A stretch of DNA of 64,000 nucleotides from Siphonodentalium dalli (Eukaryota > Mollusca > Scaphopoda > Gadilida > Siphonodentaliidae), in contig CP136061.1 in NCBI GenBank assembly GCA_032622095.1, positions 86,528,324 through 86,592,323 on the forward strand, in the 5' to 3' direction. The notes below the pieces were generated by a model. The model saw nothing but the letters and a program-made list of their open reading frames with translations. It had not been told where the DNA came from and did no database searches. Made by a program: the position numbers and the translations under genes. Of the stretch, positions 51,140 to 62,519 are shown one piece after another (within the stretch, counting starts at the first letter, position 1; every line of letters starts with the position of its first letter).

Positions 51140-52658
51140 GATCCAAAGTGAAATGATGAGGATGGCAATGAAGTAGATTTGGATGGGATGCAGGGGTATT
51201 GTTATCAATGGAGTTGTTTTAGTATAATAGAACATTAAGGAAACTGATTGTGCGGCAATACAAGTTTATTCAAGGACAACAAACTAACTAAAGATAAAAT
51301 ACATGTATAGAAACACATGTAATACATAAATATATAAACTCATTAAACTGCATGGGTTAAAACTTACTGACAACAAGAGTTGGGTTAAATTTTTTATTAA
51401 AAAACACTTGCAAATTCCCTCTGCATACATGTATATGGTATGTTAGGCAAGTTACATGTACATGTAGTTGCAATGTATACCGGTACATGACATACCGGTG
51501 GACACAAAAATCATTATTTTAGTTCCAATGTCATTTACCAGTATACATGTACATGTTTTACCTTGCAACTACATCTACAGTGAGGTAGTTTTGTCTCATT
51601 TAAACTTTCTAAATGGGTTTCTCCCTTTGAATGACATAAACTAATGTCAGTATACACATGAGCTGTGATGTGAAATACACACCAAAAAATTATTTTTTAG
51701 CCTAAGGACATGTTTCCTGGCATTATCTCACTGCTTACAAATATATATTTGTAATAGTGTGCTGTAATGCTCCAGAAATAGTCATATTTTGTCCTGGTTC
51801 ATAAGAACACATTATTTCTTAGTGTTAGAAGGACATGTTGTCTATTATTATTTGACTCATAAACCCCCAAATGTACATGTAAGCAGAACATTTGGGAAAG
51901 AGACACACCATCTTTATCCTTTTTTATATCAGTAGCAATTGATCAGATAGCAAAATATGCTATAAAAAATAGATTTCAGATGGTAGAGATTAAACAATCA
52001 CATTAATTGCACCAACTCGAAACAGTTAACATACCCTGTAGAATACAGACTATGATCAAGGAGGGTGTCACACACACCCCCACCCCGCTTTGGCATGTGA
52101 TATTCAGGCCATTTTCAGGTGGTATGCTATATACATACCCAATGTTATCTGGTACCAGGATTTCACACGGTAATATAACCGGCATTCATGATTCAGCAAA
52201 AAGGCTAGTATGCAGATATAATACCGGTAGCAGAAAATTATACAAATTTTGAGTATTTTCCAGCCTAAACAGACCCAAGTGATATATTTTTATCTAATTC
52301 AGTCTAATACCTCTTGATATGTTGATGTTTTGGATACTATTTCAGCAAATGTGAGAAAACTGTGAACTGGTATTCAGTATGCATGGGTGATAGGAGGGGT
52401 AACACCCTCATAAAGGCCACTCACAATTGAATACACCAGTATGGAATGTGTCACCACCCCCACCTCCCTGGCCCCAATACCAGTTAATGTAAAAGGTTGA
52501 ATCATGCGTACCAGTTACAAGTAAGGAAATATTGAATGAAAACTAATATTACACTAATAATATAGTTTTCATATACATGTACTAGTATTTGCTGAAGTTG
52601 TATCCATAACTTCTACATACCTATAGATAATAGATTGAATAAAAGGACGTCCGGCCGC
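51140..52658. other. Non-coding AT-rich interior of the 8.7-kb insertion
   Basis: No gene supported. Words such as ACATGTACATGT recur. Short opposing open frames at about 52003-52250 overlap each other and show no domain. Confidence 0.5.
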
Positions 52659-53389
52659 ATTGTCCCCCGAAAAAGTGGCTTCATTGGGGCATCAGCTTGT
52701 CTGAAAAAAATATCAAGGACCCTAAATCTGATAATACATTTCAGAACAATCCAACCAGTGTCCCATGAAATGGTGAATAATAAACTATGATACTAAATTT
52801 GATTCAGATATGATCACACAAACTAAAATTATGATCCGGAAACCAGAAATTAACACGATTCTAAGTCGAAAAAGGACCATAACTCTCGCAAATATGGGTA
52901 AACCCATATTCGAACTTGACCTGTTAATAGGGCTGATAAACTCACATACCAAATTTGGTTCAGATATGATCACACAAACTGAAGTTATCATCCGGAAACC
53001 AGAAAATAAAAAAATTCTAAGTAAAAAATGGCCATAACTCTTGCAAAAATGGGCGGAGCACACCCATATTCGAACTTGACCTGTATTTTGGTCTGATAAA
53101 CTTACATACCACATTTGTTTCAGATATGATCACACAAACTGAAGTTATCATCCGGAAACCAGAAAATTACAAAATTCTAAGTAAAAAAAGGGCCATAACT
53201 CTCGCAAAAATGGGCAGAGCAAACCCATATTCGAACTTGATCTTTATTTTGGTCTGATAAACACACATACCAAATTTGCTTTTGATATAATAACCGAAAC
53301 TAAAGTTATCATCTGGAAACCATTTCCGGACAGACGGACGGACGGACAACGGCTATTTTAATAGTCCCCTGAAATTTTCGGGGGACAAT
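52659..53389. mobile_element. Element with ATTGTCCCCCGAAAA inverted ends and 156-161-bp internal tandem repeats
   Basis: The left end ATTGTCCCCCGAAAA (52659-52673) is exactly complementary to TTTTCGGGGGACAAT (53375-53389). The interior has 3 to 4 tandem copies starting near 52801, 52957, 53117 and 53278, built on CAGATATGATCACACAAACT and GTTATCATCCGGAAACC. A GGACGGACGGAC run precedes the right end. I know this family as a widespread molluscan dispersed repeat. It is non-coding. Confidence 0.75.
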
Positions 53390-54404
53390 TACATCATAAA
53401 TGTCATTTGGGCTGGAAAATAGTAAAACAAAATTAATTTTGTGCTAGAAAAGCTGCGAACCAGCCTTTTTGTTGAATCCTGAATACCGGAATACCGGTTA
53501 AACTGCGCAAATGAATCCCGACTACCAAATTAGCAGAGGGGTATGAATCATTCATGCCACCTGAAAATTGTGCATCAATGTTTTCAATTTACTTCATTTA
53601 CAAGTACATGTACCTGTACAAGTACATGTGGCTGATTCACCTAACAATTTTTTTAATTTTCAAATATGTGAGATCCAAGCGGAAATCATGAGTACTGTGC
53701 ATTAGTCCGAGAGTCTGATAACCTGGGTGTTTGGTTATTATAGAGTGTACATTGTCTCAAAAATTTTAATCTTCATGCCCAGTTTATAGCGAGAGTCATG
53801 TTAGGTCTAATTATCTCCCCCAAAGCATCAGTACATGTATGCGTAAACTATAAATTGCATAAATATTGCATTAATTTGTGTATATTTTCATGGGTAATAT
53901 ATGTTATGTCTCAGGTAATTAAAGCAGGTAATAACTGACTAAATTAATGTGTTGTAAAACACAATCGATTCTTTCAAACCTATGTACCATCAATTGAACC
54001 TTGGACCATTTGAACCCTCAAACTATTGAACTTCCTGACAATCGAACCCATCGAACTACATGTACTAGTAATGAACACTCTGACTAATGCACTGTACATG
54101 ATTGAGTTAATGGTTATGTGACCTCAGGAATTGGTCCAAGTAATTTTTCTGCTTTACTAGTAAATGTCCTTTAATTGTTCCATTTGTATCGACACTGATT
54201 TTTTGTTTTCATCCAAATTGCAACGAAGAACTACTAGTATACACATGTACCGTCCAAGAGGCCCCCATTTGCAATGAGGCCGCAATAATAATAGTCTCCC
54301 AAGTTGTAATCTTCATGCCCAGTTTATAGTGACAGTTACATGTACAATTAGGTAACATACATGTAGTAGACACCCAATTATACACAAAATATCTTCCCCA
54401 AAGC
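53390..54404. other. Non-coding AT-rich stretch
   Basis: No gene supported. The sequence CTTCATGCCCAGTTTATAG occurs twice (about 53772 and 54312), a hint of an old duplication. Confidence 0.5.
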
Positions 54405-54433
54405 TATGGGAGGCCAAATTCACATTTAATAAT

Positions 54434-54611
54434 GAATTGCGCTTAAGCGCAATTGATTGCGCTTAAGCGCAAATAATTGCGCTTAAGCACAATCAATTGC
54501 ACTTAAGCGAAAATACCACATATTGTGCTTATGCGCAAATACCACATATTGTGCTTAAGTGCAAATAGGGCATTTACGCTTAAGCGTAATTAATTGCGCT
54601 TAAGCGTAATT
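54434..54611. repeat. Tandem palindromes of GCGCTTAAGCGC type
   Basis: About eight copies of ATTGCGCTTAAGCGCAA and weaker versions (TGTGCTTAAGTGC, ACGCTTAAGCGT), each self-complementary, at the left end of the TATGGGAGGCC element. Confidence 0.85.
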
Positions 54612-54924
54612 GTGACTACTATCTAACCTACCCATAAACTATTAGCATGACCTGGTGTATCACCTAGCAACACAAGATGAGCATTGGGCTAATTTTGACC
54701 TGTACTCAACAGTCAAACTGTGAGTATGTGTTCAACAAGGAGAATCCCCTAATTACATATTATCAGCATCCCTCTATCCAAAGAATTGATGTGGCCTTCC
54801 CGGAACTCTAGTAATGTTTTGTATGATGTTTTTAATGTATTTTTGCACAGATTTTAGCCTTATATCCTTTTAGCCTTTATCCTATACATGCATGCGGTGT
54901 CACTGCATGAGAGCTTTCTTACCT

Positions 54925-55142
54925 CATACAGTAATGCTCTATTTAATCGACTTCTTAACCACAGCAGAATTATGGGTAACTTTTCAGGATTTAGTCAGAA
55001 ATATGGCTTGTTGCCATTCATCGAAAAGCTCTCGAGAGCTTTCCAATGAATGGCAACAAGCCATATTTCCGACTAAATCCTGAAAAGTTATCCATAATTC
55101 TGCTGTGGTTAAGGAGTCGATTAATTAGAGCATTACTGTATG
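54925..55142. repeat. Nearly perfect hairpin of about 218 bp
   Basis: The left arm starting CATACAGTAATGCTCT (54925) pairs with the right arm ending AGAGCATTACTGTATG (55142). Inner words ATATGGCTTGTTGCCATTCA and complement continue the stem to a short loop around CTCTCGAGAG (about 55029). Mismatches are few over about 100 bp of stem. Confidence 0.85.
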
Positions 55143-55757
55143 GTTTACTTATTGACTTAAATCAGGGGGAAAAACCCTATTTTCATATTATCAGCATCCC
55201 TATCCAAAAAATGGTGTGTAATTACTGGAGCTTTTGTGTCTCAGTCCTGAAGCTCTAGTTTTTCTTATTAAATCAGCAGCAGCAGCTCTTGCACAAATCT
55301 ATAGTATTTCCATGATCATATTGTGTGAATGTGGTGTCACCGAGGGCTTGCTTCCCTCATATGGTGTGCCTGTATACTCGAAAATTTAAGAAAATCAATG
55401 TCGCCCCAACTAATACAGAAAGTAATGCTATTGCTAGTAGCCCCAACTAATATATACCGAAGATAATATAATGCTATCACGAATCGCTCCAACTAAAACA
55501 GAAGGTGATACTATTGCGAGTCAGCCATTTTGATAAAGAAGTTGGGCTAGCTCTCTACCCATCCAAACCAATGAAACCAAGAAGTGACATGTCAATAGGA
55601 GTTAATGCTAAGTTATGGAGAAACCTATTTATTCACCAGGGGTGTTTTGTTACATATAACCATGAATTGCGCTTTAAAAGCACAATTAATTATTAAATGT
55701 GAATTTGGCCTCCCATGCAAAGCATCTATCAGTACATCTACATGTACCCGGTACATA

Positions 55758-55869
55758 CACAGGCCCCTGGGGGAAAAAACTGAATTACCAATATAGACTA
55801 TACAGTGAGTATACCAGTCACTGGTATAGTCCATATTGGTATTATTGTATTTTTCTCCAGGGGCTTGTG
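55758..55869. repeat. Hairpin of about 110 bp
   Basis: CACAGGCCCCTGG (55758) pairs with CCAGGGGCTTGTG (55857-55869), and ACCAATATAGACTATAC pairs with GTATAGTCCATATTGGT. The loop contains AGTGAGTATACCAGTCACT, itself partly palindromic. Confidence 0.75.
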
Positions 55870-56067
55870 AGTAGATGTATTCATAAAATATCAATTGGAT
55901 AAAACATTCATTGTATGGGAGGCCAAATTCACATTTAATAATTAATTGTGCTTAACGGCCGTTCAATACTATAGTTGATCCGTTTCGTTATCGTAGCTTA
56001 ATTCTTACTGTTCCGGGAATTGAAATATTTTTTGTCACGGGGTAGTGTATTGTCATACTGTCATAAT

Positions 56068-58815
56068 AAACTTCAAGTAATAAGGTAACTACTCGCCAAT
56101 GATGCTTGAATACAGAAATGGTTAATAAGGTAACTACCTGTCAATGACCGACGTCTTAATATAGAAAGGGTTAATAAGGTAACGAACTACACGGCAATGA
56201 TACTTAGTATAGACAGGTTAATAATTTAACTTCTTGTCAATGATGCTTCAATATAGAAAGGGTTAATAAGGTAACTACATGTCAATAATGCTTTAATAAA
56301 GAAAGGTTAATAAGATAAAGTTCTACACGTCAATGGTGCTTTAATATAGAAAGAGCTAATAGGGTAACTACACGACAATGATGTTTTAATATAGAAAGGG
56401 TTAATATGGTAATTACACGCCAATGGTGCTTTAATATAGAAAGGGTTACTATGGTAACTACCGTCAATGATGCTTTAATATAGAACTGGCTAATATGATA
56501 ACTACATGTCAATGATGCTTTAATATAGAAAGGGTTAATAAGGTAACTACACGCCAATGATGCTTCAATACAAAAATGGTTAATAATGTAACTACCCATC
56601 AATGGTGCATTTATATAGAAAGGGTTAATAAGGTAACTACACGTCAATGATACTTAGTATATAACGGGTTAATAAGGTAACTAACCGCCAATGATACTTA
56701 GTATAGAAAGGGTTAATAAGGTAACTACACGACACTGATACTTACTAGTAGGTATATACAGGGTTAACAAGGCAACTACCCGTCAATGATACTTTAATAT
56801 AGAAAGGGTTAACATGGTAACTACACGTAAATGATGTCTCAATATAGAAAGGGTTAATAAGGTAACTACACGTCAATAATTTTTTAATACAGAAATGGTT
56901 AAGGGTAACTTCATGTCAATGATGCTTTATTGTAGAAAGGGTTAATAATGTAACTAATCTCCAATGACACTTATTATAGAAAGGGTTAATAAGGTAACTA
57001 GGGCCTACCTGTCAATTATTGCTTCAATATAGAAAGGGTTAATAAGGTAATTACAGGCCAATGATGCTTCAATACAAAAATGGTTAATAAGGTAACTACC
57101 CATCAATGGTGCTTTTATATAAAAAGGGTTAATAAGGTAACTACACGTCAATGATACTTAGTATAGAAAGGGTTAATAAGGTAACTACACGACACTGATA
57201 CTTAGGTATATACATGGTTAATAAGGCAACTACCCGTCAATGATACTTTAATATAGAAAGGGTTAATAAGGTAACTACACGTCAATAATTCTTTAATACA
57301 GAAATGGTTAATAAGGTAACTTCATGTCAATGATGCTTTATTGTAGAAAGGGTTAATAATGTAACTAATCACCAATGACACTTATTATAGAAAGGGTTAA
57401 TAAGGTAACTAGGTCCTACCTTTCAATTATTGCTTCAATATAGAAAGGGTTAATAAGGTAATTACACGCCAATGGTACTTTAATATAGAAAGGGTTAATA
57501 TGGTAACTATCCGTCAATGATGCTTTAATATAGAAAGGGTTATGATATGGTACTGTACGTCAACGATGCTTTGATACAAAAATGGTTAATAAGGTAATTA
57601 CCCGTCAATGGCGCTTTAGTATAGAAATGGTTAATAATGTAACTACTCACCTATGATACTTAGTATAGAACGGGTTGTTTAAGGTAACTACCTGTCAATT
57701 AATGCTTTAATATAGAAAGGGTTAATAAGGTAACTACATGCCAATGCTACTTAGTATAGAAAGGGTTAATAAGGTAACTGCCTGTCAATTAATGCTTTAA
57801 TACAGAAAGGCTTAATAAGGTAACTACACGTCAATGTATATGAAGGATTAATAAGGTAACTACACGACAATGGTACTTTAGTATATACAGGGTTAATAAG
57901 GCAACTATCCGTCAATGGTGCTTTAATATTGAAAGGGTTAACATGGTAACCACACGTCAATGATGTTTTAATATAGAAAGGGTTAATAAGGTAACTACAC
58001 ATCAATGGTGCTTAAATATAGAAAGGGTTAATAAGGTAACTTCACGTCAATGATGCTTTAATATAGAAAGGGTTAATATGGTAACTACTCACCAATGATA
58101 CTTTTAAAGAACGGGTTAATAATGTAACTACCCGGCAATAATTCTTTAATATAGAAATGGTTAATATGGTAATTACACGTCAATGATGCTTTAATATAGA
58201 AAGGGTTATAATAAGGTAACTACACGTCAATGATGCTTTAATACAAAAATTGTTAATAAGGTAACTACCCGTCAATGGCGATTTAATATAGAAAGGGTTA
58301 ATAATGCAACTACTCACCAATAATATTAAGTATAGAAAGGGTTAATAAGGTAACTACCTGTCAATTAATGCTTTAATATAGAAAGGGTTAATAAGGTAAC
58401 TACACGCCAAACATACTTAGTATAGAAATTGATAAGGTAATTATACACGACAATGATAATTTGGTATATACAGAGTTAATAAGGCAACTACCCGTCAATG
58501 ATGCTATAATATAGAAAGGGTTAACATGGTAACTACACATCAATTATGTTTTAATATAGAAAGGGTTAATAAGGTAACTACACGTCAATGATGCTTTAAT
58601 ACAGAAAGGGTTAATAAGGTAACTTCACGTCAATGATGCTTTAATATAGAATGGGTTAATACTGTAACTACTCACCAATGTTACTTACTATAGAAAGGGT
58701 TAATAAGGTAACTACCTGTCAATTAATGCTTTAATATAGAATGGTTAATAATGGTTAACTACACGCCAATGATGCTGTAATATAGAACGGGTTAATACGG
58801 TAACTTCAAGTGCAG
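56068..58815. repeat. 45-bp minisatellite, about 60 copies
   Basis: The unit reads GGTTAATAAGGTAACTACAC, then GTCAATGATGCTTTAATATA, then GAAAG, with frequent substitutions and occasional small indels. Copies are far more diverged than those of the 75-bp satellite, so this array is older or less homogenised. Its period is also a multiple of three, and the open frames across it (for example 56330-56647 minus) are by-products. Confidence 0.92.
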
Positions 58816-58820
58816 ATTAT

Positions 58821-59164
58821 ACAGTTTAACAAAATACCACAGGTGTATATATCCGGGTGAACACTGTAGTAAATACCTGGGCGAAAACCTGGTGTAAATA
58901 CCTGGGTGTAAATACTCCGGATAACCTGGGTCTAAATACCACCCGGGTGTGACAGCGTTTTTCTAAATTATATCCGTAAAAACCCGGGTAAACTGGGGTT
59001 TAACCTAACATATATAGAAAACACCAGGGTAAATCTTTATAAAGCCCTGATTTACCTGGGTGTGACCTGGGTGGAACCAGGGTAAAACCTACATGTACCG
59101 GGGTTCATCAGGGGTATACCTAGGTAAACACCAAGATTTACCCAGGTACATTTTTATATGGGAT
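58821..59164. repeat. Right-end ACCTGGGT-rich arm of the 8.7-kb insertion
   Basis: Repeats of TAAATACCTGGGTGTAAATA and related words, ending in the inverted terminal sequence. It mirrors the motif content of the left end (50465-50640). Confidence 0.75.
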
Positions 59165-59332
59165 GGGCAGAGTGAGACATTGCTTCTAACTTTTCTCTAA
59201 TTTACAAACCAATATCTACGAATCCAGTCCAGAGACAGTCGCCATGTAACACATGTTTACTATATCTGTTCACAATGGCTATCCATTCGGGGAAAAATAT
59301 CTTATTGGATAAATTTTCCTAGAATACTGTAC

Positions 59333-59636
59333 CTTTTGGTGACGCGAAATTCTGGGATTCGTTGGATATTTCACATAGCACGTCTGTGATTTTTTTTATA
59401 CAAATGTAGAAATGCTTGACTTTCAGCGAGTTGCATGGGGTGGGGCCAGTTAGACAAAATTTTGGGTATGATCCACCTTCAGTAGATGATGGGCATTTAG
59501 TTCCCATATACATGTAAAATCTCTCCTCACAACAATTGGTCTTGGTCACGTTTTGGAGAATAAGACCACTTTCTGTGCAGATAGCCTTGTTACAGCGATC
59601 ATTGACAAATTGAAAGACAGATATAATAAGTATTTC
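59333..59636 (-). CDS. Candidate cysteine-rich exon, partial
   Basis: A minus-strand open stretch from 59636 (after TAA at 59639-59637) to a stop at 59319. It reads from a hydrophobic start (ILIISVFQFV) through NDRCNKAIC, LILQNVTKTNCCEE, MGTKCPSSTEGG, FCLTGPTPCNS, FYICIKKITDVLCEISNE, with nine cysteines in about 90 residues, in the style of a secreted or extracellular domain. A donor-like GTACAG follows FASPK at 59332-59327 (phase 1). A possible acceptor, CTGCACAG, lies inside at about 59570, so the hydrophobic start may be intron instead. There is no ATG. I do not recognise the domain. The plus strand is also open over 59490-59696, so chance cannot be excluded. Confidence 0.35.
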
Positions 59637-59639
59637 TTA

Positions 59640-59956
59640 GATGATATAGCTGGCAAGTACTATCCGAAGAAAAAATTCAAATGCAACCCAAGCTAATAGT
59701 TCGAAAGTGGAAACTGAATCGAACGTTCAACAAATCTACCCGATAATCAGTACCATATTTACTTCTGGCTCTGAGAACAAAGGAAAACAGTTGGGATTTA
59801 ACAACGCTTTTTGATCATTTGTGGCGAAATTAGCTTCTCTTATATTATGATTCATTGCAACTTTTCTCTTTAAAAGGTGATGTGCATGTAGCTACAATAG
59901 TTAAATACAGTTATGGTAGCGGAATTCAGCTATGGATTATAGTAATTAGTATTTAT
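59640..59956. other. Non-coding stretch
   Basis: No gene. About 80 bp (59703-59785) resemble 40020-40100 upstream of the plus-strand zinc-finger gene: both have CTGAATC, CAACAA, TACCC, TACCAT and GAAACAAAG/GAACAAAG in the same order. Confidence 0.4.
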
Positions 59957-60364
59957 CAGGTCAGGGAGAACCCAAAATCGATGTACTAAACCTCGATTTG
60001 TGTGAAAAACCTCGATCGAGGTTCTTCGAGATAATGTTATCACTGGTCAAAACATACACCCATGATATAAGGGGAAACACTCTAAACCAAATATGATACT
60101 AATGGAAGTAATATAGTGTAAGTGATATAGTGTGGAGTATTTCACCTTACACCTATGGGAAGCCAAATTCACATTTAATAATTAATTGTGCTTAAGAGCA
60201 ATCAAGCACAATTAATTATTATATGTGAATTTGGCCTCCCATAGGTATAAGATGAAATACTCCACACTATATCACCAGTGGTAACATGGTCTCGAAGAAC
60301 CTCAATCGAGGTTTTTTACACAAATCGAGGTTTAGTACATCGATTTTGGGTTCTCCCTGACCTG
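59957..60364. mobile_element. Foldback element with a second palindrome at its centre
   Basis: The outer arms, CAGGTCAGGGAGAACCCAAA (59957) and its complement ending GACCTG (60364), include AATCGATGTACTAAACCTCG and partner. The left arm has about 75 extra bases. The centre, 60151-60246, is itself a palindrome starting ACCTATGGGAAGCC and ending GGCCTCCCATAGGT, a small member of the TATGGGAGGCC family seen at 54405-55720. Confidence 0.75.
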
Positions 60365-60480
60365 TTTATACACTCCAGTCAGCAGGTCAGTAAGTTGAGT
60401 AAGTTGTATGCAACAAGCCAACATCATGAACATGACAAAATTGGGAAAATGCGTTTTCTGATCTCTTAATAATAATTTTA

Positions 60481-60823
60481 AGTGCCACTGCAGATGCTGC
60501 GATTAAAATCGTAAATGGGGAAAACTGCAGGTGGAGAAATGTGGCTTGCCCGCAGATGATAAGGTGCTGTGATGTCTGCAGCTACCATTTTATCCACGTG
60601 ATCGAGCACATGCAAGCATGTAAATTGTGTGACCATGGTCATGTGACAGCTATGATAGCGTGCATTGCCAAGGTCACGCCACGATTTTCCTGGTAAAAAT
60701 CAAACAATGCTTGATCGCTTCGATATACATGTAGCTGCGATATTGTCGTGAGCATGCGCAGCGGATACTCCACCTGTGATTTTTCCCACTTACGATTTTA
60801 ATCGCAGCGTCTGCGGTGGCACT
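60481..60823. mobile_element. MITE with 39-bp inverted ends (AGTGCCAC...)
   Basis: The left 39 bp (60481-60519; AGTGCCACTGCAGATGCTGC first) and the complement of the right 39 bp (60785-60823) agree except at about three positions. The length is 343 bp with no reading frame. A target duplication could not be assigned with confidence, so the superfamily is open. Confidence 0.75.
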
Positions 60824-60877
60824 AAATGAACGAATCTGGTGTACTTATTTTGAGAAAGGGCTGCCACTTAATGGTAA

Positions 60878-61789
60878 GGCCAAAGCGAAAAATAGGTGTG
60901 TTTCCACTCCCATCCATAAAAAAAACAGGGGCGGGGGGGGGGTGGCTTTTCATTTTTTTTTTTTTTTCACTTTATTTTTTCGCGGGGAAATTCAAATATC
61001 ATATTTGTGCTATCTTTCTAATAATTATGCCATTTATGAACTTATTGTGAAGGCTAACAATGTATGTACTGAATTTCAGTGCCTTGTATTTAATCTACAT
61101 GTGCATCATTGCTTTCGAAATTCGTTTTACAGCTGATTGTAGTGTTTTGGGCGTCAAGGCCTTTGGGGTGATTCTTTTCATATACTTGAAAAAAGGTGTT
61201 GCAGTGGGGAACCTTTGTCATTTTGTTTCTGCCTTGCGCCATGTGTATGCATTTAAAAAACTTAAGTGCCAACACGCTGCTGGCACTTGTTTGGGACGAC
61301 ATGTTGACACTATTTCCCGGATGTTGGCAAAATTGTTTTAGATCTTCCGGTAAATATACACTCCGGCTTCCGTTCGGTAAATTACCGTAGGCCTATATCA
61401 TCCGGTTGTTACAGTCCGTTCTTCTCAGACACCGTTGGAAGTTTTGGGACAGATGTATTCTTTGCAATTGCGTTCACGTAAATATTGTGTAGCATTATTT
61501 TGCCGGTATATTTGGGCATGTCGTTAGTTGACGTACATTAATAATGCGGTCATAAACTCATCACCCTAATGCCGCCATGGAGCTTCATTTTACAGTGTGT
61601 CTGAAAACCATGTGCGCGTTTGTTTTTGTTTACAATCTGTTGCTATATCGGTCACAACACGGAATTTTATTGTCAGTGGGTCGATTTAATCTTTTCAGGA
61701 TTTGGAAAATAAATAAAGTGAGTTTCGTCGGGGGGTTTTGAGGTGGGGCGGGCGGGGGAGTGGAAACATGCCTATTTTTCGCTTTGGCC
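60878..61789. mobile_element. Harbinger-like non-autonomous element with TAA target duplication
   Basis: The left 34 bp starting GGCCAAAGCGAAAAATAGG (60878) and the complement of the right 34 bp (61756-61789) agree at about 32 positions. TAA flanks both ends (60875-60877 and 61790-61792), which fits PIF/Harbinger elements. G-runs lie just inside both ends. The 912 bp carry no recognisable transposase. Open frames at 61060-61341 show no domain. Confidence 0.7.
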
Positions 61790-61792
61790 TAA

Positions 61793-62519
61793 AGCAATAA
61801 TGCATTGTAGCAGAATTTGGATACCGTATACCGGGTGATACTCTTTACCGAGAACAAGTCTAAAATTAATAATTAAGTCATAATAATGTTCAATTATAGT
61901 GTATATATCAATCCTATGTGAATATTATACCATATTTGACCTTTTAGGTGAAAATAAATAGTAAATAGTATCTCCGCCGTACACCGGGTACTATTTTTTG
62001 GATAATAATTTTGTATTGAGTTTGACAAGTCTTGTCATGAAACAAGTCTTGTCATGAAAAAAGCATTCAGATCTGCCAGAAATGTCATACGCCAGTCATA
62101 AGCAAAAGTTGCATTTAAAGTACATGTATGTACATGTACATACAAAATCATACCAGTAACCTTACACTAGCTTGAATGGGCAATTAATAATGGCGCATAG
62201 CGAGACCCGATGTGACTTTACTGAACACTAAAATTTACCATCAAGTAACAGCACTTTGTAAAAGTAATAACGGCCCATTCAATCATTTAGAAGCTAGATC
62301 ATGACATCCATACATGTACCGGTAGTATTTTCTTGTGCTGCATAAAACTTTCCAGCTAGAGAGTAAATGTATAGCTGAATTCAGCTACATGTAGGACAGC
62401 TTATTTCAGCTATTGTAGCTGAATTTTCACATTTCCAAGACCTGATTTATAGTAATCTGATCACAGCAGCCAACAGACCAAGCCCATTGGTCATTGGTGC
62501 AACATTTTAAGAGAAAAAC
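61793..62519. other. Non-coding stretch
   Basis: No gene supported. Short words ATACCGGGTGATACT and TACACCGGGTACTATT (about 61827 and 61980) and ACATGTACATAC repeats are the only structure seen. Confidence 0.5.

Larger units (their letters stand above)
54405..55720. mobile_element. Inverted-repeat element with TATGGGAGGCC ends
   Basis: The left end TATGGGAGGCCAAATTCACA (54405) pairs with the right end, which closes with TGTGAATTTGGCCTCCCATG (55720), one mismatch at the very end. CAAAGC adjoins both ends (54399-54404 and 55721-55726), a likely 6-bp target duplication. Two related pieces lie at 55915-55960 and 60151-60246. It contains a GCGCTTAAGCGC-rich array and a very long hairpin. No coding capacity. 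Confidence 0.65.
50465..59164. mobile_element. 8.7-kb insertion with inverted terminal repeats
   Basis: The left end ATCCCATATAAAAATGTACC (50465) and the right end, its complement GGTACATTTTTATATGGGAT (59145-59164), bound 8,700 bp. GGGCAGAGTGAGAC abuts both ends (50451-50464 and 59165-59178). It may be a 14-bp target duplication or neighbouring units of the 17-bp tandem repeat. Both end regions are rich in ACCTGGGT/ACCCAGGT words. Inside are an inverted array (50637-51139), a TTGTCCCCCGAAAA element, a foldback element and a 45-bp minisatellite. There is no transposase, polymerase or integrase frame. The superfamily is unknown. Confidence 0.65.

Noticed and set aside
50584-51235. Cys/Pro-rich frames (for example GVFLPRCTLVF repeats) on both strands
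   Set aside because: They follow the inverted ACCCAGGTGTACC array and change strand with it.
56330-58005. Minus-strand repetitive frames with MTCSYLINPFYIKAS-like repeats
   Set aside because: By-products of the 45-bp minisatellite, whose period is a multiple of three.
59490-59696. Plus-strand lysine-rich open stretch (LKDRYNKYFLDDIAGKYYP)
   Set aside because: No ATG. It overlaps the more convincing cysteine-rich minus-strand stretch, so it is kept only as the competing interpretation.
61060-61341. 93-codon plus frame inside the TAA-flanked element
   Set aside because: No transposase motif; it overlaps another open frame and lies wholly within a non-autonomous element.
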